Assembly: GCA_947040495.1 (NCBI GenBank)
Contig: CAMRBQ010000001.1
Location: 49,919 to 113,918 of the forward strand
Direction of reading: 5' to 3'
DNA from: an uncultured Spirochaetia bacterium
Lineage (GTDB): Bacteria; Spirochaetota; Brachyspiria; Brachyspirales; Brachyspiraceae
Length of the DNA stretch: 64,000 nt
Shown one piece after another: positions 44,658 to 53,223 of the stretch; positions within the stretch are counted from its first letter, which is position 1; each line of letters starts with the position of its first letter. Both the position numbers and the translations under genes were made by a program. Below the pieces are notes generated by a model. The model was given only the letters and a program-made list of their open reading frames with translations. It ran no database searches and was not told where the DNA came from.

Positions 44658-45245
44658 TTAAACTTTTGCATCTGTTGAAGAACTATCCTCTTCATTTGCA
44701 ACTACAGTAACTATAGGTCTCGATTTATCACCAATAGGCTCAACACCATCAGTAAACTCGACATCACTCAAATGAATACTATCACCAACCTGAAGGGCAG
44801 CTACATCTACAGCTATTTCATGTGGAATAGAACTAGGGAAAGCTCGTATAGTAAGATCATGTTCTATCTGTTCCATTGTACCAAGACCAAGTCTTACACC
44901 ATCAGGTACACCAACAATATGTATAGGCACAGTAGTTTTTATCTTTTGGTTTCTATCTATTTCATAAAAGTCGACATGATCAACATATCTTTTTATGCCA
45001 TCTATTGTGTAATTTTTAACCAATACCTCTTTTTTACCCTCACCTTCAATATCTAATGCAATAATTGAATGCTTGCCAGCTTTTGTAAAGACAATTTGAA
45101 ATTCTCTTCTATTCATATAGAGAGAATATTCTTTTCCACGACCATATAACACTGATAAGACATTTCCGTCTTTCTTCAAAGATTTGCCGATACTTTTCTT
45201 GCTTGTATCCCTAAGTTTTGCTGAAATTGTAAGTACATCAGTCAT
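44658..45245 (-). CDS. rplY: 50S ribosomal protein L25 (Ctc/TL5 form)
   Basis: 195 residues from the ATG at 45245; GAGG is 8 bases upstream, better spaced than for the ATG at 45251. An N-terminal L25 domain binding 5S rRNA (LSVLYGRGKEYSLYMNRREF) is followed by the long beta domain of the TL5/Ctc type (PIHIVGVPDGVRLGLGTMEQ). It sits between prs and pth, the common arrangement. Confidence 0.93.
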   Translation of the reverse strand: MTDVLTISAKLRDTSKKSIGKSLKKDGNVLSVLYGRGKEYSLYMNRREFQIVFTKAGKHSIIALDIEGEGKKEVLVKNYTIDGIKRYVDHVDFYEIDRNQKIKTTVPIHIVGVPDGVRLGLGTMEQIEHDLTIRAFPSSIPHEIAVDVAALQVGDSIHLSDVEFTDGVEPIGDKSRPIVTVVANEEDSSSTDAKV

Positions 45246-45262
45246 TTTCATTTCCTCATTAA

Positions 45263-46219
45263 TTATTCTAAAAATAGTGGCGTAATAGATTCTCTTCTAT
45301 GTATATAAGAAATAGCCTCAGCTATTATCTTTGATATAGAAAGTACCTCTACTTTACTGCCAAGTTTACTTTTGTCAATATAGATACTGTCAGTAACAAA
45401 AAGTTTTTCTATCCTGCTATTTTCAATCTTATCAAAAATATCATTTGAAAAAACAGCATGTGTCGCACAGACATATATCTTTTTCATTCCCGCATCTTTT
45501 AAAGCATCGACTGCTTTTAGAAGTGTGCCACCAGTATCGATTATATCATCAAATATAACCCCATCTTTACCAGCCACCTCACCAACGATATTCATAACCT
45601 CACTTTCGTTTGCTTTTGGTCGCCTCTTATCCACAATAGCAATATCAAGATTAGCCCACTTAGCAAAATCTCTAGCACGCCCAACACCACCAATATCGGG
45701 GGAAATAACTATCATATTTGACATGTCTAGTTGCTTTACCCTCTCCAAAAATGCTGTCTTTGCTTGCAATTGATCTACTGGAATATCAAAATAACCTTGT
45801 ATCTGTAAGGTATGCAAATCAACAGTCAAAAGTCTATCCGCCCCAGCCTCTGTAAGCAAATTAGCCATAAGCTTAGATGTTATAGGCACACGGGGAGAAC
45901 TTTTTCTATCCTGACGTGAATACCCATAATACGGAACAACCGCTGTTATATGCTGAGCACTTGCACGTCTAAGGGCATCTATTATAATAAAAAGCTCCAT
46001 CCAAGTTTCATTAGCAGGACGGGAAGTAGACTGTATAACATATGTGTCTTTGTTTCGTACACATTCGCATATTTGAACAAAAAATTCTTCGTCAGCAAAA
46101 TGGACAACATCCATCTTTCCCAAATCCATTCCAAATTCATCTGCTATTTTTTTAGCAAGAGGAGTGTTAGAAGTACCCGACAGAATTAAAAGGTCATCAT
46201 CTACCAAAATCTTTTTCAT
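45263..46219 (-). CDS. prs: ribose-phosphate pyrophosphokinase
   Basis: 318 residues. PYYGYSRQDRKSSPRVPITS, TVDLHTLQIQGYFDIPVD and the PRPP loop VIFDDIIDTGGTL are the class I PRPP synthetase signatures. It makes PRPP for nucleotides, histidine and tryptophan. First protein gene of the operon, 33 bases after tRNA-Gln. Confidence 0.97.
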   Translation of the reverse strand: MKKILVDDDLLILSGTSNTPLAKKIADEFGMDLGKMDVVHFADEEFFVQICECVRNKDTYVIQSTSRPANETWMELFIIIDALRRASAQHITAVVPYYGYSRQDRKSSPRVPITSKLMANLLTEAGADRLLTVDLHTLQIQGYFDIPVDQLQAKTAFLERVKQLDMSNMIVISPDIGGVGRARDFAKWANLDIAIVDKRRPKANESEVMNIVGEVAGKDGVIFDDIIDTGGTLLKAVDALKDAGMKKIYVCATHAVFSNDIFDKIENSRIEKLFVTDSIYIDKSKLGSKVEVLSISKIIAEAISYIHRRESITPLFLE

Positions 46220-46252
46220 AAAATAAAGAGGCCTTAATAAATACCATAATAT

Positions 46253-46324
46253 TTGGGGCGGGAGGATTCGAACCCCCGAGTGACTGCACCAAAAACAGTT
46301 GTCTTACCGCTTGACGACGCCCCA
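46253..46324 (-). tRNA. tRNA-Gln (anticodon TTG)
   Basis: The minus strand folds as a cloverleaf: acceptor TGGGGCG/CGCCCCA, D arm around TCAAGCGGTAAGA, anticodon stem ACTGT/GCAGT with loop TTTTGGT (anticodon TTG, reading CAA) and T loop GGTTCGAATCC. The CCA end is not encoded. It lies just upstream of prs on the same strand. Confidence 0.95.
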
Positions 46325-46559
46325 AGGTATATAAACCCTTAACAACATTACTTTGTCAAGAACGAATACGAAGCCACATTTTAATATAAAACAAAAAAAA
46401 AATCAAGCTCTTTTATTTCAAGACTACTTCAATACAAAAGTACAACTTAAGCATATAGCATACTGCAATATTATAGTATAATCATAATCTTTGACAAATC
46501 AAATAAAATGAATAGACTTTATATATGAATATATAAATTTTTAGACAAGGAGATTCATT

Positions 46560-47942
46560 ATGCAAGAAGGTCCTATTTTAATTGTAATCTTAGTAGCAGC
46601 TATATTATTTATAATACTACTAACATCAAAATTAAAGGTGCATCCTTTTATTTCATTACTGGTTGTATCATTTTTTGTAGCATTTAGTGCAGGGCTACCT
46701 ATAAACCCAACAACAGGAGAAAATGCTTCCGCAGGGATAATCAATATTATAGCAAAAGGATTTGGTGGCATCCTTACAGGTATTGGTATAGTGATAGTTT
46801 TGGGTACTATAATCGGTGTAATATTAGAGAAGTCTGGTGCTGCTCTAAAAATGGCAGATGTGATTGTTAAAGTTGTGGGGCAACGTCATCCTACACTTGC
46901 TATGAGTTTAATAGGTTTTGTAGTTTCTATACCCGTATTTTGTGATTCAGGATATGTTATTATATCACCACTTAAAAAAGCATTAACCAAACGTATGGGT
47001 GTATCTGCCGTTGCGATGACTGTAGCTTTATCAACAGGGCTTTTTGCAACACATAACCTTATACCACCAACGCCAGGCCCTATAGCAGCAGCAGCAAATA
47101 TAGGTCTTTCAAATAACTTACTACTTGTTATAGGCTTAGGTTTTTTAGTGTCTATAGTCGCATGTTCTGCAGGACTTATATATGCTTATTTTATTGGTAA
47201 AAAAATTAAAAGTGAGGAAGATTTAGAAGCCTCCGAAAGTTATGAAGATCTACTTGCTAGATATGGCGAACTACCTAGTGCTTTCAAATCATTTGCCCCT
47301 ATAATTGTACCTATTATATTTATGGCATTAGGCTCTATAGCAAAATTCCCAGGCGATATATTTGGCAATGGCTTTATAAAAGAGACATGCATATTCTTAG
47401 GAACACCTATTACGGCATTGTTTTTTGGATTTTTATTCGCCCTACTATTGCTTAAAAAATTGGATAAAGAAACACTCTCTGAATGGATTGGTCTAGGTGT
47501 AAAAGGGGCTGGTACTATACTTATCATCACAGGTGCTGGCGGTGCTTTGGGTGCTGTATTAAAAGAAACAAATGTTGCAGGATATCTTGGAGAAGTGCTT
47601 GCTACATTAAACATAGGTATATTGCTACCTTTCATAATAGCAGCAGCAATAAAAACAGCACAGGGCTCTTCTACAGTAGCTCTAATTACAACAAGTGCAA
47701 TGATAGCCCCTATGCTCCCTAGCTTAGGATATGAAACAGACATCGCAAAGGGCTTAGTTATTATGGCAATCGGTGCTGGCTCAATGACAGTATCACATGC
47801 TAATGATAGCTATTTCTGGGTTGTAACAGAATTTGGTGGACTTAGAGTTTCTGATGCATACAAATCACATACAATGGCAACTTTATGTCAAGGTGTAGCT
47901 TCGATTATATTTATATTTATACTATCTCTTATTCTAATATAA
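46560..47942 (+). CDS. GntP-family permease
   Basis: 460 residues, about 12 membrane helices. IPVFCDSGYVIISPL, PPTPGPIAAAANIG, TAQGSSTVALITTSAM and SHANDSYFWVVTEF match the GntP (gluconate:H+ symporter) family. The substrate is probably a sugar acid or hydroxy acid; no kinase or other catabolic gene is adjacent. AAGGAG precedes the ATG. TTGACA at 46491 lacks a good -10 at normal spacing. Confidence 0.92.
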   Translation: MQEGPILIVILVAAILFIILLTSKLKVHPFISLLVVSFFVAFSAGLPINPTTGENASAGIINIIAKGFGGILTGIGIVIVLGTIIGVILEKSGAALKMADVIVKVVGQRHPTLAMSLIGFVVSIPVFCDSGYVIISPLKKALTKRMGVSAVAMTVALSTGLFATHNLIPPTPGPIAAAANIGLSNNLLLVIGLGFLVSIVACSAGLIYAYFIGKKIKSEEDLEASESYEDLLARYGELPSAFKSFAPIIVPIIFMALGSIAKFPGDIFGNGFIKETCIFLGTPITALFFGFLFALLLLKKLDKETLSEWIGLGVKGAGTILIITGAGGALGAVLKETNVAGYLGEVLATLNIGILLPFIIAAAIKTAQGSSTVALITTSAMIAPMLPSLGYETDIAKGLVIMAIGAGSMTVSHANDSYFWVVTEFGGLRVSDAYKSHTMATLCQGVASIIFIFILSLILI

Positions 47943-48010
47943 ATTAGTAATCCGACCACTTCTTAGTAGCCCGAATTAATGCATACTAAAACATACGTAT
48001 TATATAATAA

Positions 48011-48050
48011 AAGAGGGGCTAACATTTTTAAATAAATGCTAGCCCCTCTT
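48011..48050. terminator. strong terminator after the GntP permease gene
   Basis: AAGAGGGGCTAACATT (48011-48026) pairs with AATGCTAGCCCCTCTT (48035-48050) with one mismatch and ends in T residues. It can also serve the small leftward gene at 48122-48268. Confidence 0.88.
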
Positions 48051-48121
48051 TTGTCATTATTATAAAACAATATGCTGATTAAATTTTAAAAATAATTTGT
48101 TGTAGAAAACATCTCTTCCAA

Positions 48122-48268
48122 TTATTTTTTTTGATTTGGATTTTTTTGTTTACTAGTATTATCAATCTTTGCTTTATAATCCTTATTATTTTCACTAGCC
48201 GGATTATTGTTTGAATTACCGGTATTTGATTTTTGATCATTCGATGTTTTGTTTGATTTCCCTTTCAT
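48122..48268 (-). CDS. 48-residue hydrophilic protein
   Basis: A short gene with a clear GGAG eight bases before its ATG. The product (starting MKGKSNKTSNDQKSNTGNSN, ending NPNQKK) is almost only Asn, Lys, Ser, Asp and Gln, with no hydrophobic core or signal peptide, so it is probably disordered. The terminator at 48011-48050 lies downstream. Function unknown. The 204 bases upstream hold nothing recognised. Confidence 0.6.
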   Translation of the reverse strand: MKGKSNKTSNDQKSNTGNSNNNPASENNKDYKAKIDNTSKQKNPNQKK

Positions 48269-48472
48269 AAATTAAACTCCTTAAAATTCTATATAAAAAG
48301 CAATAAATATATTTAAATAAACTTATTGTTTTTTATTTATTCATTAAAAAACTTACCTTCTAATCTTTTCTGAAAAATTATAATGACAAGATAAACCCTT
48401 TATTGTATCATTAAATTTGGAATAAACAATATGTTAAATTAAAAATAAGTAAATACTATATATCTAAAATAC

Positions 48473-49156
48473 CTATTGGGTTATATATACAATAGTATTT
48501 TTTGGCGCTGTATTAAATAGAGATATTACTTCTTTGTTATACATCCGAATGCATCCATGCGAAGCCCTTATTCCAAGTAGTCCTTCTTCATGTGTGCCAT
48601 GTATATATATAGCCCTTTTGTATGAATCGACATCGCCACCTTTATTGTATCCATCCTCAAGCCCATCAAGGGAAAGTATCCTTGTGATTACAGGGTCATT
48701 TTCTATATCAGTTTCATCTGTATATACTTTTGATATTTTGCCTGTATTTCGCTTACCAACAAATATCGTACCTACTGGTGCATTATCCCCAATCTTTTCA
48801 ATGATTTTATGATATCCTAATGGTGTCTTTCCACTATTCAATTGATTGCCTTCGCCAGCCTTACCAGTCGATATAAGATAATTGCCTATAAGTTTATTAT
48901 CTTTTATAAAATACATTTTTTGTTCCGTTGTATTTATAATCAAAAAATAATCATTAGTTTTATTATAATTATATGTTTGTATAGCATTCTCTAATATAGA
49001 AGAATATTTATTAACTATACCATCTTTAAGTTCTTTTCTATCTACAGACATAGGTGATTTGACCTTATCAACCTTACCACTAGTCTCATCATCTTTACCT
49101 TTACATGAGAAAATAAAAACAGATACACAAAAAATTATAAGCAAATACTTTATCAT
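48473..49156 (-). CDS. L,D-transpeptidase (YkuD) lipoprotein
   Basis: 227 residues from the ATG at 49156; a TTG at 49180 is possible. A lipobox FIFSC ends the signal peptide. The YkuD domain has YLISTGKAGEGNQLNSGKTP, IYIHGTHEE and the active-site SHGCIRM. It forms L,D cross-links or attaches proteins to peptidoglycan in the periplasm. It is the last gene of the manA-mlaF-mlaD operon. Confidence 0.88.
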   Translation of the reverse strand: MIKYLLIIFCVSVFIFSCKGKDDETSGKVDKVKSPMSVDRKELKDGIVNKYSSILENAIQTYNYNKTNDYFLIINTTEQKMYFIKDNKLIGNYLISTGKAGEGNQLNSGKTPLGYHKIIEKIGDNAPVGTIFVGKRNTGKISKVYTDETDIENDPVITRILSLDGLEDGYNKGGDVDSYKRAIYIHGTHEEGLLGIRASHGCIRMYNKEVISLFNTAPKNTIVYITQ

Positions 49157-49189
49157 TAGAATAAGAAACCTCGCTATCAAAATTTTAGA

Positions 49190-49996
49190 TTATTTTTTCT
49201 GAGACTCTTTTGAAAAAAGTAATATTGAAGGATCATTCTTTATCCTTTCACTAAAAACTTCCAAATTACTCATTATAGTTGTGATTTTTTCTTTATCAGT
49301 ATTAATGATTTCAGTAATGTTTTTCAAATATAAAAATGCACTGTCAGCATTTTGTATTACATCATTAATTTTTTTATCATTTTGAGCAATAGATGAAGAA
49401 ATGGTATTTATCTCTTCTGTTATATCATCTATATTTGTAATGATACTATTGATTGCCATATTATTATTATCTAGTATCGTATTAACATTACTTACAATAC
49501 TACTTATATCTTTGATAAAATTATTTATATCAGAAATATTTATATCTTTACCAATATCACCAAAACTTCCTATAGTAGATTCTATTGATACAGGCTCTAC
49601 ACCATTGACAATATTACCTTGCTCTATAAAACCAATCCCAAGTGTTCTTACAAGAGGGGGGTTCACTAATATATATTTTTCACCAAGACCAAAACCAACT
49701 GTCTGTATAGTAAACACAGTATCAAGAGGCAATTCCATATCATCCATCGTGATTATAACTTTAACTCTCAAACTATCATTCTCATTTATAGTTATACTTT
49801 CAACATATCCAATATCTATACTTCCACCCCTATACCTTACTTTACCATTTGCCCTAAGGTCGCCTGTGAAATCATAGTCTATGTAAAATTCATAAGCCCC
49901 TGAACTCAATTTTAGTTTACCAAAAACTAATATACCGCATATAAATACAGCAATTGTAAATAAAAAAAATATACCTAATTTAGCTTCTTTTTTCAT
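49190..49996 (-). CDS. mlaD: MCE/MlaD-family lipid transport protein
   Basis: 268 residues. One N-terminal membrane helix (about 7-27), then an MCE domain (FTGDLRANGKVRYRGGSIDI, GYVESI and later GLGEKYILVNPP) and a long coiled-coil tail from about 150. It should form a periplasmic hexamer that carries lipids between membranes. It is 12 bases after the ATPase gene; no MlaE permease is adjacent. Confidence 0.88.
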   Translation of the reverse strand: MKKEAKLGIFFLFTIAVFICGILVFGKLKLSSGAYEFYIDYDFTGDLRANGKVRYRGGSIDIGYVESITINENDSLRVKVIITMDDMELPLDTVFTIQTVGFGLGEKYILVNPPLVRTLGIGFIEQGNIVNGVEPVSIESTIGSFGDIGKDINISDINNFIKDISSIVSNVNTILDNNNMAINSIITNIDDITEEINTISSSIAQNDKKINDVIQNADSAFLYLKNITEIINTDKEKITTIMSNLEVFSERIKNDPSILLFSKESQKK

Positions 49997-50008
49997 AATT
50001 AAAAATAC

Positions 50009-50764
50009 CTATTCTTTGTAATTTTTAGTAAAAACACTGCTAGTAAAAAATTCTTTTAAATACTTATTTTCAGTATTTTGTAAATCACTAGGAGTTCCAC
50101 CTTCTATTATAACACCATCATGTAGCATAACAACCCTGTCAGCAACATTTAATACACTAGTCATATCATGGGTCACAACTATAGTGGTTATTTTTAATGT
50201 AGAGTTAACCTTCACAATAAGCTCATCAATAACTCGTGAAAGCACAGGGTCTAATCCCGTTGTAGGCTCATCATATAAAAGTATTTCGGGGTCCATTGCA
50301 ATAGCCCTTGCAAGACCAACACGTTTACGCATGCCCCCAGACAATTCTGAAGGGGATTTATTTTCAGAGCCAGAAAGCCCAACCATATTAAGAACATCCA
50401 TTACCTTTTGCTTTATACTAGCTTCAGACATATCAGTTTGTACTCGTCTAAGCCCAAAACTAACATTTTCATATACATTAAGCGAATCGAATAATGCAGC
50501 CCCTTGAAAAACCATACCAAACTTACGTCTAACCCTATTAATATCTTTACCTTCAAATGAAGAGATATCCTCACCATCGACAAAAACAGCCCCGCTATCT
50601 GCAGAAACTAAGCCTAAAAGATGTTTGAGTAAAACACTTTTACCACAACCAGATAGTCCTATTATAGCAAAAACCTCATTCTGATTAACTTCGAGATTTA
50701 CACCGCGTAGCACTTCAAAATTACCAAATTTTTTATATACATCTTTTAAAACTATTTTAGCCAT
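50009..50764 (-). CDS. mlaF: ABC transporter ATPase of the MCE system
   Basis: 251 residues. Walker A IGLSGCGKSVLLKHL, signature LSGGMRKRVGLARA and Walker B ILLYDEPTTGLDPVLSR are intact. The LSGGMRKRVGLARA form is typical of MlaF. It powers the MlaD lipid transporter encoded next. Spacing to manA is 19 bases. Confidence 0.92.
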   Translation of the reverse strand: MAKIVLKDVYKKFGNFEVLRGVNLEVNQNEVFAIIGLSGCGKSVLLKHLLGLVSADSGAVFVDGEDISSFEGKDINRVRRKFGMVFQGAALFDSLNVYENVSFGLRRVQTDMSEASIKQKVMDVLNMVGLSGSENKSPSELSGGMRKRVGLARAIAMDPEILLYDEPTTGLDPVLSRVIDELIVKVNSTLKITTIVVTHDMTSVLNVADRVVMLHDGVIIEGGTPSDLQNTENKYLKEFFTSSVFTKNYKE

Positions 50765-50783
50765 ATTAAAAAAAAATCCACTA

Positions 50784-51800
50784 TTATCTCTTTATACTTA
50801 AAAACAAAGCATTTTCTAAATTTATATTTTTTATCATATACTGACCCAAAGAGGCAGACATTAAAATTGTAGAACCTCTATTAATCTCACATTTATAACC
50901 ATTACTTTCAATGATAATACTGCCGGATAAAACCATAATAATTTCAAATGTATTCTCTGTAAAGGATTTATATATACCATTTTTTTTAATCGAAATTTTA
51001 GACACATCAAAATAATTATTTTTAATAATATTTGCTATTTGGTAAGTATCAATAGTTTTATATTCTTCTTTAAGCATTAAAGGTTCATTATCTATTTCAT
51101 TTATAACATCAAAACTTTCTGAAATATGTAGTTGCCTAGAAACACCATTATCGTCTACCCTATCCCAATCATAAAGCCTAAATGTTATATCGCTACTTTG
51201 TTGTATCTCTGCTATAACCGCTCCATCTAAAATAGCATGTACTCTACCCGCGGGTACATATATAATATCATTAGTTTTTATATCTATGTAGTTAAACAAA
51301 TGTTTTATATCTTCTTTATTATCGATAGCCTTTTTGAGCTGCTCTTTTGTAACATTATTATCTAGCCCTATAAGTAGCTTGGCATTTTCTTTGGCATCAA
51401 CAACAACCCACATCTCTGTTTTACCATAACTATTATAATGCTTCATAGCATATTCATCATTAGGGTGAACTTGTATAGATAAATTATCATTTGCTTCAAT
51501 ATACTTTATAAGCAATGGGAAAATATTAGAGCCATCTAACTTTTTACCGACTATATTTTCATATCCATATGCCTTTATAATATCCCTCAATGACTTGCCT
51601 TTTAAAGCACCATATTTGACTATGCTTTCATCATTATCAATATCAGATATTTCCCAGCTCTCACCGATAAGCTCAGTACTAGAGAATGGTTTTTGTAAAT
51701 TATTCGCTAAATAATCCCCCCCCCATATTTTAGACTTCCCTATTGGTATAAATTCCAAGGGATAAAGTAATTGTTTTTCTATATTAATATCCATAGGCAT
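50784..51800 (-). CDS. manA: mannose-6-phosphate isomerase, class I
   Basis: 338 residues. The zinc site IQVHPNDEYAMKHYNSYGKT, EMWVVVDAKENAKL and PAGRVHAILDGAVIAEIQQS match type I phosphomannose isomerases. It links fructose 6-phosphate and mannose 6-phosphate and with manC feeds GDP-mannose; no phosphomannomutase is in the window. It heads an operon with lipid-transport and cell-wall genes. A second ATG two codons in is an equal candidate start. Confidence 0.92.
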   Translation of the reverse strand: MPMDINIEKQLLYPLEFIPIGKSKIWGGDYLANNLQKPFSSTELIGESWEISDIDNDESIVKYGALKGKSLRDIIKAYGYENIVGKKLDGSNIFPLLIKYIEANDNLSIQVHPNDEYAMKHYNSYGKTEMWVVVDAKENAKLLIGLDNNVTKEQLKKAIDNKEDIKHLFNYIDIKTNDIIYVPAGRVHAILDGAVIAEIQQSSDITFRLYDWDRVDDNGVSRQLHISESFDVINEIDNEPLMLKEEYKTIDTYQIANIIKNNYFDVSKISIKKNGIYKSFTENTFEIIMVLSGSIIIESNGYKCEINRGSTILMSASLGQYMIKNINLENALFLSIKR

Positions 51801-51936
51801 GTATTCTATACAATAAAAAACTTTATTTCAACCTAATTTGTTTTTAATTGACGAAAGGATTTACTTTATTAATAATTTTGATTATACTTAATAGATAAAT
51901 TACAAATATTTTAACTAATCATGGGCTGTAAATATT

Positions 51937-52628
51937 ATGAAAAAAATCAAAAGGTTGTCATATGTAATAATAGTAATATTCGCTTTAAATACAACAATAC
52001 AAGCAATGGAAATTTCTCTTGGTGGTTCAATACAATCTGGTCTGTTCAATTCTATATTGCGTGGTGATGATTTTAATAATTATTAAAATCATGTAAATAG
52101 CTTAGGATTGGAAACCCCTGTACCCCCGTCTTCTATAGTTGGTGGAATAAATGTAATGCTAGAGTTTTACCATTTATAGCTTTAGAAACAGGCCTTCATT
52201 ACAACTATGGCGGTTATGCTTTCCATCGTGGTGCTACAGGTGAAGTATTATTTTTAGAGAATGCCATCGCAATACCTGTCATAGCACGCTTCCAATATGA
52301 ATAGAACCATGTCCTTCTATATGCTTCTGTCTGTCCAAAGTTTGTTATCCCTATAGCAAACTATGTTATAGAGAATCAAATTGATGCTAATCTTGGGACT
52401 TTACCTAGCATTGAAAGTAGAAATTTTTATATAGATATAGATTTTGCTTTAGGAATTGAATTTAGAGTAGGCAAGGCTAATTACATTGGTATTAGAGCAA
52501 ACTATGACTTAAATGTACTTTCACCTATAAAAAGTATTGGTGGTAAAAAAGTTAAATATTTTTATAATGATGCTTTGACTATTGGGCTTACCTATAGATA
52601 TGCTTTTAATAGCAAGTGGAAAAAATAG
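51937..52628 (+). pseudogene. broken copy of the outer-membrane-type protein family
   Basis: The frame starts MKKIKRLSYVIIVIFALNT with a signal peptide, then meets a TAA after GDDFNNY, a one-base loss after VMLEF (the family has EFIPFLALETG) and a TAG after ARFQYE. Ignoring these, the rest reads to LTYRYAFNSKWKK and stops at 52628. Its closest relative here is the gene at 12119 (both have SPIKSIGG). The damage is in three places and the copy is inverted relative to the array 39 kb away. Confidence 0.9.
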
Positions 52629-52683
52629 CTATTTGCTTCTAAAATATTTTGTATATAATTTTTTATTTTTAATATGGTGAATT

Positions 52684-53166
52684 CTAAATAATTGCCTGAC
52701 GCCATGCTTCATACAAAACTATAGCAACACTATTTGACAAATTAATAGAACGTATATTTTCACTCATTTGTATATAGACACTATTATCTTTATATTCATC
52801 TATAAGAACTTGACTAAGACCTGTGCTCTCTTTGCCAAAAACTAGGATATCATTTTTTTTATAAATATATTCAAAATATGCAGTCTTGCCATATTTGCTT
52901 ACGGGAATAACATTTCTATTATTTTCTTTAGCATATGCTATAAAAGATTTTTCATCACTATGTTCTATAAGATTTAATTTTTTCCAATAGTCGAGCCCCG
53001 CACGTCGTATCTCTTTATCTCTCATCAAAAATGATGGCCTGCCTATAATATGAAGAGCACTACCAGAGCCTACACATAAACGCCCAATGTTACCAGTGTT
53101 TGCAGGTATTTCAGGACAATACAAAGCTACATCTATCGAAAAATTTTCTAACAATTTATAATTCAC
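52684..53166 (-). CDS. trmL: tRNA (cytidine(34)-2'-O)-methyltransferase
   Basis: 160 residues of the small SPOUT family. YCPEIPANTGNIGRLCVGSG, LVFGKESTGL and the knot segment QMSENIRSINLSNSVAIVLYE are those of TrmL. It 2'-O-methylates the wobble base of tRNA-Leu. Alone on its strand, between a pseudogene and a large exported protein. Confidence 0.92.
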   Translation of the reverse strand: MNYKLLENFSIDVALYCPEIPANTGNIGRLCVGSGSALHIIGRPSFLMRDKEIRRAGLDYWKKLNLIEHSDEKSFIAYAKENNRNVIPVSKYGKTAYFEYIYKKNDILVFGKESTGLSQVLIDEYKDNSVYIQMSENIRSINLSNSVAIVLYEAWRQAII

Positions 53167-53223
53167 TTATTTTAATACTTTTCTAAAATACTAACACTAT
53201 CAGATATAATTATTACATGGGGG

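Noticed and set aside
46491..46496. TTGACA as -35 of a promoter for the GntP permease gene
   Set aside because: No acceptable -10 lies 16-18 bases downstream (the sequence is agactt), so I did not list a promoter.
51937..52628. Stop codon readthrough as an explanation for the interrupted Omp copy
   Set aside because: Besides a TAA and a TAG there is a frameshift, and TAA and TAG end normal genes throughout the window; decay is the simpler reading.
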